Of a DNA stretch of 64,000 bases, positions 43,490 to 51,323 are shown piece after piece. Location: contig JACJIB010000002.1 in assembly GCA_014138645.1 (NCBI GenBank), positions 730,395 to 794,394 on the forward strand, in the 5' to 3' direction. Origin of the DNA: Methylorubrum thiocyanatum. GTDB lineage: Bacteria; Pseudomonadota; Alphaproteobacteria; Rhizobiales; Beijerinckiaceae. The notes below the pieces were generated by a model, which was not told the origin of the DNA, searched no databases, and saw only the letters and a program-made list of their open reading frames with translations. Every line of letters begins with the position of its first letter. The first letter of the stretch is position 1. Both the position numbers and the translations under genes were made by a program.

Positions 43490-44700
43490 CGGACGCGGCC
43501 TCCTGTGAACGGGTTGTGGCCAAGCGCGGCCAGCGCGGCCCATGCCGTCGCGCCGAGATGCGGACGGCGGAAGTAGAAGAAGTCGTCCTGCGTACTCGTC
43601 GGACCGATCCGCAGACCGGTGGTCAGCCGGGCCTCGCGGCTCGCGTAGAGCCAGCCCGAGGGCGCGCGCTGGCCCGCGAGGGTCTGCAGCAGAGCCTCCG
43701 CTGCGGCCTCGTCCCGGACGGAGCGGTAGGTCAGCGCCGCCTGCGCGGTCCCCTCGACCCAGAGACCATCGCGGTCGTCGTTGAAGTCGAACCCGCCCGG
43801 CACGCCCAGCCGCGCAGTCGCGCAGCTGAGGGCGCGCCGCCATGCATCCGGAGGGTCGGCGACCCCGAGCAGCGGCCAGAGCTGCGTATCGAGAGCGATC
43901 GCCTCGACGCCGCGCATGCGGCCCTCGGCATCGGTTCCCATCCGGAAGCAGCCGGCCCCCTCGTCGAAAGCGGCGTCGAGGAACGCTCGCGCCGAACCGG
44001 CCATGGCGCGGTCATCCGCCTTGCCGAGCCGCATCCCGAGCGCGACGATGTCGAGATTGTGCTCCGTCGAGGCCCAGCCCAGCGGAGCCTGATCCGGATC
44101 GTAGCCGTCGAGCCCGCCGGTGAAGCCGGGCGCGTCGTGGCGGGCCGTCCGCGTCCGAATCCAGGCCGCGAGCCGGGAGGCTGCCTCCTCGAAACGCGGG
44201 TCCTGCGTCGCGTCGCGCAGATTGAGCAGCGCCAGCCCGACCCATGCGACGTTGCCCGTCGCCGTGCCGTCCTGATAGCGGTCCTCGGACCAGCGGTTGT
44301 TCGCAGTATCCCACCAGCCCGGAAGCAGGACGGGGCGCTCGCGCACGGGACCGGCGCGGTATGCGTTCCGGATTCGCCCGTCCTCGAAGGTGCGGTCGCT
44401 CTCGATCGCCGCGAGGAAGGCCTCGCCGATCTGACGCGCCCGCCGCAGGTCGCCACAGCCCGCGAGCGCCGTGGCCGCGAGAGCGTTGTCGTAGGAGAAG
44501 GCGGTGCTGCGCAGCGGCAGGGGAACCGACTTCTCGTTCGGCCCGGGCTCGTAGCTCGCGAGGAACACGGGGTCCCCGTCGGGCGCCGTCCTCTCGACGG
44601 CGCCGGACAGGGCGCGGCACAGCTCTCGGCCGAGATCATCCGCCCGGGCAGGGGCCGATAATCCCACCATCAGAGCGAGCGCGGCGGCGACCGCCCTCAG
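43486..44700 (-). CDS. exported (alpha/alpha)-barrel-like protein with probable CTG start
   Basis: About 404 aa, rich in paired helices with aromatic loops (STAFSYDNALAATALAGCGD, WDTANNRWSEDRYQDG, LGWASTEHNLDIVALG, DDRDGLWVEGTAQAAL), which suggests a six-hairpin glycosidase-like fold. The ATG at 44670 would cut through a signal peptide. Reading back in frame gives LRAVAAALALMVGLSAPARA, complete only from CTG 44698-44700. That CTG has a perfect AGGAGG seven bases upstream (44708-44713) and overlaps the previous stop as CTGA. No ATG, GTG or TTG lies nearby in frame. It is a periplasmic partner of the synthase; hydrolase or lyase activity is inferred from fold only. Confidence 0.75.
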   Translation of the reverse strand: MRAVAAALALMVGLSAPARADDLGRELCRALSGAVERTAPDGDPVFLASYEPGPNEKSVPLPLRSTAFSYDNALAATALAGCGDLRRARQIGEAFLAAIESDRTFEDGRIRNAYRAGPVRERPVLLPGWWDTANNRWSEDRYQDGTATGNVAWVGLALLNLRDATQDPRFEEAASRLAAWIRTRTARHDAPGFTGGLDGYDPDQAPLGWASTEHNLDIVALGMRLGKADDRAMAGSARAFLDAAFDEGAGCFRMGTDAEGRMRGVEAIALDTQLWPLLGVADPPDAWRRALSCATARLGVPGGFDFNDDRDGLWVEGTAQAALTYRSVRDEAAAEALLQTLAGQRAPSGWLYASREARLTTGLRIGPTSTQDDFFYFRRPHLGATAWAALAALGHNPFTGGRVR

Positions 44701-46445
44701 CTGCGTGCCTCCTGGGCCGTGCGACCGGTCTGCTTCGGAGCCTCGCTCTGGAACAAGCGCGGCCGAGCTGGTGGGAGTGGCGGCATCGAGATGCGGCGCT
44801 CGGGCGTGACATCGGCGGGCTGCGGCCCCATGCGCAAGGGCGGAACCGGGGCCATGCGATCGGTCGCGGGTGTCTCACTGGACACCACGGGCGCATCGGC
44901 CGTCCCCTCCGGGGAGAGAGCGGGCGCAACGGCCGCCGATTGGGTCGCGGACCGCTCCCCGCCGACGGCTGCGCTGGCCGGGGGCTTTCCCGTCTCCGGT
45001 CGCACCGGGACGTCGTGACCGGCCTTCGAAGGGCCAACGACATCCGCCCCGGCGGCAACGACCTGTTTCAGAACATCGCTCGCCGAGGAGACCATGGACC
45101 GGGTGTGATCGGCCACGGTTTGCGCGAGATCGGGTGCGGCGGCCGCGACCTTCGTCACGAGGCCGCCCGCGCCGTCGCCGAGATCGCGCCAGACGACGGA
45201 GGTCGACGGCACCCAACCGGATTCCCGCGTGACCGTCACCCAGCGCCCGACGCCGCACGCCGCCTCGACGGGGCTGTCGGATGCCGCGGCGCCAGCCGGG
45301 AACGGCTCGGGCTTGACCAGGACGTAGAGCTCGCGCCGCTCGGTCTGCGGGAATGGCACCGCGTAGGTTGCGTCGACCGTGTCGCTGGTCTTGGGCAGGA
45401 TCTCGGTCACGATGCCTCGGCGAGGCCCGACGGATCCACCGGAGATGGTCACCGCGCTTCCCACCTGCAGGTTCTGGCCCTGGCGGTAGGAGAAGATGGC
45501 GACGACGAAGCTGCGCTCGCAATCCACGACGGAGGCGAGACTGTCGCCGGCGCCGACATGCCGCCCGGTCGTCGCGTTGACGTTGTAGACGACACCCTTG
45601 GCCGACGCCTTGATCTCGGAGGTCGTCAACCGGTCGAGGCGCTGGTTCTCCCGCGTCAGCAAAGCCTGCTGATCGACCATCGCGGCCTTCAGCTCCTTCT
45701 CCTCGATGGCGAGGCGCTGCGTGTCATAGGTGATCGAGAGCTGCTTCTGCGACAGGTCGGCGAGGCTGCGCAGTTCGTCGCCCAGGAACAGGCCGCGCGC
45801 CAGTCCATCGAGCTGGACCGTCTTCTGATTGAGCTTGGCTTCCGCTGCCTTCTTCTCCTGAATCGCGGCGTTGAAGGCTTGCGTCGTCGACTTCACCATG
45901 TCGGGGCTCGCCACGTCGCGGGCGACCATGCCGACCTGACGCTCCATGAGCACCCGCTTCTCCTCGCCCGACGCGTTGGCCGAGGCGATCTTGGCTCTGA
46001 GCTCCTCCACCTGCGCGCGGAGAACCTGGGTCATCTGTGCGGACTGATCCCGGATCGCTCGTTCGAGAGCCGCGAGATAGGCCTCGTTCGAGGTTCGCTT
46101 GTTCTCGGCGGCCAGCGCGCGCTCCCGCAATTCGGAAACCCGCCCGGCAAGCTGGATCGCCGTGGCGCGGTCCAGGCGGTCGTTGGTGATCTGGGCCACC
46201 AGCGAACCGCGATCGACGCTGTCCCCGGCCGCGACCGGGATCGCCCCGATATCGCCCGCGATCGGAGCCGTGAGCAGGGTGACCGGGGCGTTGACCACCG
46301 CGCGATCGGATTGGTCCGCCACCAGGGGCGGAAGAACTGAGGTACCGATCAGGATCGCCAGAACCGAGGCAAGACCGACGCTCGACAAGCGGACGAGCCG
46401 GCCATGGCGGTGCTCGGGCGCAGACGTGAGGGTAGGCTGTGACAA
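44697..46445 (-). CDS. HlyD/Alg44-like periplasmic subunit of a polysaccharide synthase
   Basis: About 582 aa. One membrane anchor (VGLASVLAILIGTSVLPPLV), a lipoyl half (VNAPVTLLTAPIAGDIGAI), a long coiled coil (about 80-290), a second lipoyl half (SEIKASAKGVVYNVNATTG) and a beta-barrel domain. A Pro/Ala-rich C-terminal tail of about 150 residues is unusual. Next to a BcsA-like enzyme this resembles Alg44-type subunits more than an exporter adaptor, though it lacks PilZ. TTG 46445 has GGAG eight bases upstream and is preferred; TTG 46541 opens the frame without a Shine-Dalgarno. First gene of the minus operon. Confidence 0.78.
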   Translation of the reverse strand: MSQPTLTSAPEHRHGRLVRLSSVGLASVLAILIGTSVLPPLVADQSDRAVVNAPVTLLTAPIAGDIGAIPVAAGDSVDRGSLVAQITNDRLDRATAIQLAGRVSELRERALAAENKRTSNEAYLAALERAIRDQSAQMTQVLRAQVEELRAKIASANASGEEKRVLMERQVGMVARDVASPDMVKSTTQAFNAAIQEKKAAEAKLNQKTVQLDGLARGLFLGDELRSLADLSQKQLSITYDTQRLAIEEKELKAAMVDQQALLTRENQRLDRLTTSEIKASAKGVVYNVNATTGRHVGAGDSLASVVDCERSFVVAIFSYRQGQNLQVGSAVTISGGSVGPRRGIVTEILPKTSDTVDATYAVPFPQTERRELYVLVKPEPFPAGAAASDSPVEAACGVGRWVTVTRESGWVPSTSVVWRDLGDGAGGLVTKVAAAAPDLAQTVADHTRSMVSSASDVLKQVVAAGADVVGPSKAGHDVPVRPETGKPPASAAVGGERSATQSAAVAPALSPEGTADAPVVSSETPATDRMAPVPPLRMGPQPADVTPERRISMPPLPPARPRLFQSEAPKQTGRTAQEARS

Positions 46446-46560
46446 GAGGCCGACTCCAGGCGCGTGGAATGGGTCGCTCTGCGGGCGGCAAGCGTTCGGA
46501 TCACCGGCCGTGCGACGCCCCAGGAATTGCTGCGGCGCCAAAAGGGTTGCGAAAATTTTT

Positions 46561-46580
46561 CGTTAAATTCGAATTGAACG
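46561..46580. promoter_or_regulatory. 20-bp near-perfect palindrome upstream of the synthase operon
   Basis: CGTTAAATTCGAATTGAACG is a dyad with a single mismatched pair. It lies 116 bases before the preferred TTG start of the first gene, in an AT-rich stretch (46540-46640) with TATATT on the minus strand. It is a likely operator for a dimeric regulator not identified here. Confidence 0.55.
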
Positions 46581-46870
46581 CAGCCATGCAAGAATATATT
46601 CTGGATATAGACAGCTCTTACTCATCGTAAACGTGTATCCAATTCACGGTTGCGGTGCACACGACTGACGGAAATGTGGCAGAAATGTAGTCACATTCGC
46701 TCAGCTTCTTGTCATCCGGGCGCTGGGTGCGAAGATTGTTTGCCTGTTGAGACCCTGCGGCGCTTTGCGCGCAGTGAAGTCGGTGCCATCGCGAGGTCCG
46801 TAGCCGCCCAGACGGCAGCAAGCGTACCGAGTGCCGCCAGTCCGTCACGCGCTCCGGCGTCGGCTGGGTC
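46581..46870. other. intergenic region upstream of the synthase operon
   Basis: AT-rich near 46590-46650, then GC-rich. It should hold the synthase promoter on the minus strand. No gene was seen. Confidence 0.4.
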
Positions 46871-47056
46871 GACCGCGTGAACTTGAGCGTCGGCGTCGGC
46901 ACTGCGGTCCGGCGCTCGGTCACGCTGCACAGCCTACCGCCGGCCATGCCGAACCTGGCGTCGGCCTATCGGAGAGACCGCTACAACCTGCTGCGCGACG
47001 ACATCGTCACGATCGAATCGGATACCTGCGCGATCGCGGACGTGATCCGGGGCTGA
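46871..47056 (+). pseudogene. C-terminal remnant of a DUF1236 protein
   Basis: This frame reads DRVNLSVGVGTAVRRSVTLH, then YRRDRYNLLRDDIVTIESDT and ends at TGA 47054-47056. It matches the DUF1236 pattern (VGTAVPxxVxLxxLP ... YRxYRYxxVxDxIVIVDPxT). The usual N-terminal signal peptide and linker are missing. Only GTG 46877 could start it. DUF1236 proteins are small periplasmic proteins of rhizobia and relatives, function unknown. Probably a decayed copy. Confidence 0.65.
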
Positions 47057-47763
47057 GCCGAGCCGGAGCGGTGGGCGGACCTGAACGGTCCGGACCGCGG
47101 AGCAGCGGCGTGGTCATTGGGAGGAGACTCGCGGTCGTCCGTGACGCCATCTTCCGCCCGGTCGGGGCGTTGCATAACCGACGCCCCCTCGACCGGGCGC
47201 GCGGCAACGGGGGGATCGAGTGCTAGGCCGGGGGGCAAAGTAAGCGGCGATCAAGGCGGAGGCCGCCGGTCGGGATGCCGTTATGCGCCAAGCTCGGTTC
47301 GAGCCCACGCCCTCGGGCAATCCGTTTCCCCCCGCGAATGGGGAGGAGCATCGAAATGCCGAGCCCGCTGGCAAGGTTCCGCGCGAGAGCGGCTAGACCG
47401 GCGGCGGCACAGCCGTACTGGTCTCAGGCAGGTTCGCGTTCGCGGACGCGATCGGTCGGGTGGAAGGCGACGCGGCACCCCACCTCGCGATCGGCGCAAT
47501 CGACGCTGACGCCCGTCGGCTTACAAGGCCGGGGAAAGCTTCTTCAAGGTCAATCTTCGGATCCAGACATCGCGGACAAAACGTTCTTCGAATGCCGAGC
47601 GTTCCGTTCGAGCAAGTACGTTGCTCAAAGGGTTCGGATGCGCCTCTTTTTCATTGCTCGTACATACCATCTCCTGCGCTGACAGACGCCGCGGAACGGT
47701 TTGTGTCGTCAGAACGTCTCTCGTGACCTGTCCTCGCGCCACGCGGCGCACGGGTTCGAGAGC
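47057..47763. other. 707-bp region with no convincing gene
   Basis: Several short open frames occur but have shadow-like Arg/Pro/Ser composition. The only recognisable element is an EcfG-like promoter at 47693-47718, just before the MFS gene. Confidence 0.45.
47693..47718 (+). promoter_or_regulatory. EcfG-like promoter of the MFS gene
   Basis: GGAAC (47693-47697), 17 bases, then CGTC (47715-47718). The alphaproteobacterial general-stress consensus is GGAAC-N16/17-CGTT, so one base differs. It lies 46 bases before the MFS ATG, a sensible leader length. Confidence 0.45.
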
Positions 47764-48999
47764 ATGCTCGCCACCACTCACCTCGCCCTCATCAACGTCT
47801 TCACCGGCGACATCCAGGGAGGCCTCGGTCCGTTCCTGGGCACCTGGCTCGCTCAGACCGGAGGCTGGTCGCCCGCGCGTGTCGGGTTCGTCACGACCCT
47901 GGTGGGGGTCGGCGCCCTGCTCCTGAGCGGGCCTGCCGGAGCCGTTGTCGATCGGATCGGGCGACCCCGCTTGCTCATCGCCGCCGCCTGCGCCGCCATT
48001 CTCGCGGGCACGTTGCTCATCCTGCCCGCCAAGTCCTTCCCGGCCGTGTTCGCCGCACAAATGGTCGCCGCCGCCGGCGGCGTGCTGCTGTTGCCGGCTA
48101 TCACCGAACTCACTCTCGGCATCGTCGGCAAGGACCGCTTTCCCAAGCAACAGGGCCGTAATCAGGCCTACAACCATCTTGGCATCCTGATCGCGGCCGG
48201 CCTGATCAGTTTCGGGACCGCTTATTTCGGGGCGGCCGTCGCCTTCTGGGTGCTCGGGGCGATGGCGGTGCTGGCGATCATTGCCACGCTGACGACGCCG
48301 GGCCACTGCTACAACGGGCGCCGCGCCGTCGGCTGGAAGGAAGACGACCCGGACGACAGGCCGGAGCGCGCGACGACCCGCAGCGTGCTCTCGAACCGTA
48401 AGCTGATGGTGCTGGCGGTGGCGCTCGCCCTGTTCAACCTCGGCAACGGCGGGATGTTGACCCTGCTCGGCCAGAAGCTCGTCGCCGCCGGGAGCGACGC
48501 AACGGCCTGGACCGCCCGCTACGTCATGGTGGCGCAATTGGTGATGATTCCGGTGGCGCTGTTCGCGGGCTCGCTCGCCGACAAGCGCGGTCGTCGCAAG
48601 CTCCTCTTGGTCGCACTGGCGGTGCTGCCCGTGCGCGCAGCCCTGTCCGCCTTCATCGACGACCCAGTGTGGCTGATCTCGGCCGAGATCCTCGATGGAG
48701 TGGCCTCCGGCATCGTCGGCGTGGCCGTACCGGTGGTGGTGGCCGATCTCACCTGGGGCTCAGGCCGAACCCAGACGGCGCTTGGCACTGTCAACGCGGT
48801 TCAGGGCATCGGCGGCGCGCTCTCAGCTTGGTACGGCGGCCTCGCCCAGTCCGTTCTCGGCTGGAATGGCTCGTTTCTGGCGCTCGGGGCACCGGCCCTG
48901 ATCGCGCTCGCCCTCGTCATCTGGCTTGATGCAACCTCGGAGCCCGGCCGTCGAACCCAGCGGCGCGAGCGCCTCGCCGCCAGCTTGAAGCCCGCCTGA
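47764..48999 (+). CDS. MFS transporter
   Basis: A 411-aa protein with 12 hydrophobic segments. The family's loop 2-3 motif appears as GAVVDRIGRPRLL and its repeat in the second half as GSLADKRGRRKLL. It begins MLATTHLALINVFTGDIQGG, a form seen in a stress-linked alphaproteobacterial MFS subgroup. A TTG at 47701 would extend it but falls inside the EcfG-like promoter. Substrate unknown; drug or metabolite efflux is typical. Confidence 0.88.
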   Translation: MLATTHLALINVFTGDIQGGLGPFLGTWLAQTGGWSPARVGFVTTLVGVGALLLSGPAGAVVDRIGRPRLLIAAACAAILAGTLLILPAKSFPAVFAAQMVAAAGGVLLLPAITELTLGIVGKDRFPKQQGRNQAYNHLGILIAAGLISFGTAYFGAAVAFWVLGAMAVLAIIATLTTPGHCYNGRRAVGWKEDDPDDRPERATTRSVLSNRKLMVLAVALALFNLGNGGMLTLLGQKLVAAGSDATAWTARYVMVAQLVMIPVALFAGSLADKRGRRKLLLVALAVLPVRAALSAFIDDPVWLISAEILDGVASGIVGVAVPVVVADLTWGSGRTQTALGTVNAVQGIGGALSAWYGGLAQSVLGWNGSFLALGAPALIALALVIWLDATSEPGRRTQRRERLAASLKPA

Positions 49000-49108
49000 C
49001 GGGTCGTGTGAATGTCGGTCCATCATCGAACGCCAGCCTCGGCATTCTAGGTCGCGTGGACAGTTACCGGAGCCATAGGACCGTGGCGGCGATGGTGACG
49101 ACGGCACT

Positions 49109-49609
49109 GTGGCCGATATGCGCGCACGGCTGGCGGAGGCGTCGGACTTCGACCTCGTGTTCGTCGTGGCCGGCGTCGCCACGCAGGCTGGCACGCCCGC
49201 GGCCCTGCTGCCGCGGGACCTCGTCGGCGCGGTGTTCCAGACCAATGCGGTGAGTCCGGTTCGATTCGCCGAGGCCTTTCATCGCCGCGTGGCGCCGGGC
49301 GGGCTGATCGTGCTGATGAGCTCGAAGCTTGGCTCAGTGTCGCTGAACCGGGGCGGCGGATGGAGCAGCTACCGGGCGAGCAAGGCGAAGCTCAACACCC
49401 TCGCGCGCTCCTTCGCCGGCCAGCACAAGGGAGCGGATTGGGGTGTCGTGCTCATGCATCCCGGCTGGGTGCGCACCGATCTCGGCGGGCGACGCGCCAC
49501 CCTCGATGTCGAGACGAGCGCGCGCGGCATGGTCGGCGTGCTGGAAGCCCGACTCGGGCAGCGCGGCTGCGTCTTCCTCGACCATGCCGGAGAGACGGTG
49601 CCGTGGTGA
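49109..49609 (+). pseudogene. N-terminally truncated SDR family oxidoreductase
   Basis: 166 residues begin (GTG) at ADMRARLAEASDFDLVFVVA and retain the catalytic Ser (GGLIVLMSSKLGS), YxxxK (SSYRASKAK) and the HPGWVRTDLGG block. The TGxxxGIG cofactor-binding start, about 55-60 residues, is absent, and the preceding 109 bases do not encode it in any frame. A full Rossmann fold is impossible, so it is probably a relic. Confidence 0.7.
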
Positions 49610-49689
49610 GGCGGCCGGAATGCGGGTGCGGGATCGGCTGCGGCATCGGCGACCGCGAACCCACAAGGCGCCCGTCCCGTTGACGGCGC

Positions 49690-49944
49690 ATGAGCGAATC
49701 CGACCCGACTGCCGCCTCCCCCGACACCGCCGAGGTGATCGCCGCCCGCCGCCGCGAGATGGCGGTGGAGCACCTTCTGTTCGGGGCCCTGCGCCACCTT
49801 GCCGGCCGCCATCCCGGCATGCTCGACGAACTCGAGGACAGCCTTCCGCATCTCTGGGATCGCTCGGAGGGCACGGCGCGCGACGACGAGGCGGTGCGCG
49901 AGATCGCCCGGCGCTTCATCAAGAGCCTGCGGGCCGAGTCCTGA
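49690..49944 (+). CDS. 84-aa hypothetical protein
   Basis: An acidic, helical protein (VIAARRREMAVEHLLFGALR, GMLDELEDSLPHLWD, DEAVREIARRFIKSLRAES) without a signal or membrane segment. The codon pattern and composition look genuine. Not recognised. It converges with the glycan island at 49955. Confidence 0.6.
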   Translation: MSESDPTAASPDTAEVIAARRREMAVEHLLFGALRHLAGRHPGMLDELEDSLPHLWDRSEGTARDDEAVREIARRFIKSLRAES

Positions 49945-49954
49945 CGCGCTGGCG

Positions 49955-50599
49955 TCAGGCGCGGGTCCAGGCCGCGTGGACCGACCCGCGGGCGGTGTCG
50001 GGCTTGGATGCGCCGATGAAGATCACGACCGGGCCGTGGGCGTCGCGCCGGGGATCGTAGAAGTCGAGCAGGTCCGGCGCGATGGCTTGGAAGAAGCGGG
50101 GGCGCAGGCCGTCCCGCCGAAGCAGGTGGTCGATCACAACCTGGTCGCCGTGGACCGCATTGGGCACCGGGCCGCAGGAGCCGGGGGTCATCCAGCGCGC
50201 GGGCTCGGCGGCGAAGCCCGCATAGAGCCCGGCGAGCGCATCGCCGTCCCAGCGCAGCAGCGCGCTGGAGACGCGGCCCCTGTGGAAGTAGTCCTCCATC
50301 GCTGCAAGGCCCGGTTCGGCCAGAGCGTCGGCGGGGCCGTTGAAGACGGTGTCGAGGTCGCACAACAGCGCAGTGCCCTCGTACAAGCCGGGGCGGAACG
50401 CCTCCATCTTCGCCCACCAGGCCGGCCAATCGTGGCGCAGGGGGACGGCCTCGACGCCCTCCACGGCGAGCGGCAGGTCGGTCAGGCAGAGGATGCGCTC
50501 GAAGGCCGGGGCATGGCGGCGCGCGCCTCGAGCCAGCCTCTCGACCCAGGTCGCGTCGTAGCGGCCGCCGCCCTTCAGCACCGTGATCAGTGTAGGCAT
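49955..50599 (-). CDS. putative GT-A-fold glycosyltransferase (GT8-like), glycan island
   Basis: A 214-aa protein starting PTLITVLKGGGRYDATWVER. A DxD motif in ALLCDLDTVFNGPAD and a late HGDQVVIDHLL are consistent with a small GT-A enzyme such as those acting on glycans in capsule or O-unit loci. It lies 9 bases after the GT29-like gene. No membrane segment. The family assignment is loose. Confidence 0.6.
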   Translation of the reverse strand: MPTLITVLKGGGRYDATWVERLARGARRHAPAFERILCLTDLPLAVEGVEAVPLRHDWPAWWAKMEAFRPGLYEGTALLCDLDTVFNGPADALAEPGLAAMEDYFHRGRVSSALLRWDGDALAGLYAGFAAEPARWMTPGSCGPVPNAVHGDQVVIDHLLRRDGLRPRFFQAIAPDLLDFYDPRRDAHGPVVIFIGASKPDTARGSVHAAWTRA

Positions 50600-50608
50600 G
50601 GGCGTGGG

Positions 50609-51319
50609 TCACTTGCTCAGGGGATGGAGATTTAGGCGCTCCGCCGCTTCTTGGTCCGCGAACCACGCGCGCTCGGCGGCCCAGGGATGGCCGGGCCAGC
50701 CGTCGAAGCCGAAGCCGTAGGCTTGGACCGGCGCCGCGCCCTGCCCGCGGGCGAGCAGGAGCGCCAGCGTCACGAGAAAGCCGGTGCTCGGGTTCGGGCG
50801 CCCCGGCGTGCGGGGCGCCAGGAGGCGGCGCGCCCGCTCGTGCAGCGCCTCCGGAAGGATGTGGACCGGACGGCCCGACGGGCGCAGCAGGGCCAAAACC
50901 TCGCGGGTCCAGCAGATGGTCTCTGGGCGGTTGTGCTCCGCGGGCAGCATCGGGAAGGGCAGGATGAAGGCTCTCGCCGCCCGTACCGCCGGGCGTTCCA
51001 GGAAGTGCCGGTCTTCCAGCCATTCGCGCATCTGGCCGCCGCGGTTGACCAGGGCGAGGTGAGTGACGCGCGAGCCGGTGGCGGCACGAAAGCCCGCGGC
51101 GTTGTTGAAGCGCACGACGCAGTCCGCCGCATCAATCGCCGCCGCATCGATCGCCGCCGCCGCGCCGGTCTCCGGCGCATTGCCGACGATCGCGAGGGAG
51201 GCGCCCGGCGAGACATCCAACGGTTCGGATCGAAAGAGGGGGGTGTCAGCGTGCACGGAGGTCGGGGCTCGGCGGAATCGTGCGGGGAACCGCCAAGGTC
51301 GGGCGCTGGTTCGGTGCAT
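50609..51319 (-). CDS. GT29 (sialyltransferase)-like protein
   Basis: About 236 aa. SLAIVGNAPETG followed by DAADCVVRFNNAAG resembles the sialyl motif L of GT29 (VVGNxxx ... IDxxDxVIRxN). NPSTGFLVTLALLL followed by VQAYGFGFDGWPGHP resembles motif S (PSTGxxxxxxA and lyGF). Bacterial GT29-like proteins are rare, and few transfer sialic acid; the donor here is unknown. The start is uncertain: ATG 51319 or GTG 51256, since the frame stays open to 51424 and overlaps the divergent gene. Confidence 0.65.
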   Translation of the reverse strand: MHRTSARPWRFPARFRRAPTSVHADTPLFRSEPLDVSPGASLAIVGNAPETGAAAAIDAAAIDAADCVVRFNNAAGFRAATGSRVTHLALVNRGGQMREWLEDRHFLERPAVRAARAFILPFPMLPAEHNRPETICWTREVLALLRPSGRPVHILPEALHERARRLLAPRTPGRPNPSTGFLVTLALLLARGQGAAPVQAYGFGFDGWPGHPWAAERAWFADQEAAERLNLHPLSK

Positions 51320-51323
51320 CCGG

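Noticed and set aside
47275-47726. Short open frames of 70-135 codons before the MFS gene
   Set aside because: Arg/Ser/Pro-rich composition, no ribosome binding site and no recognisable motif.
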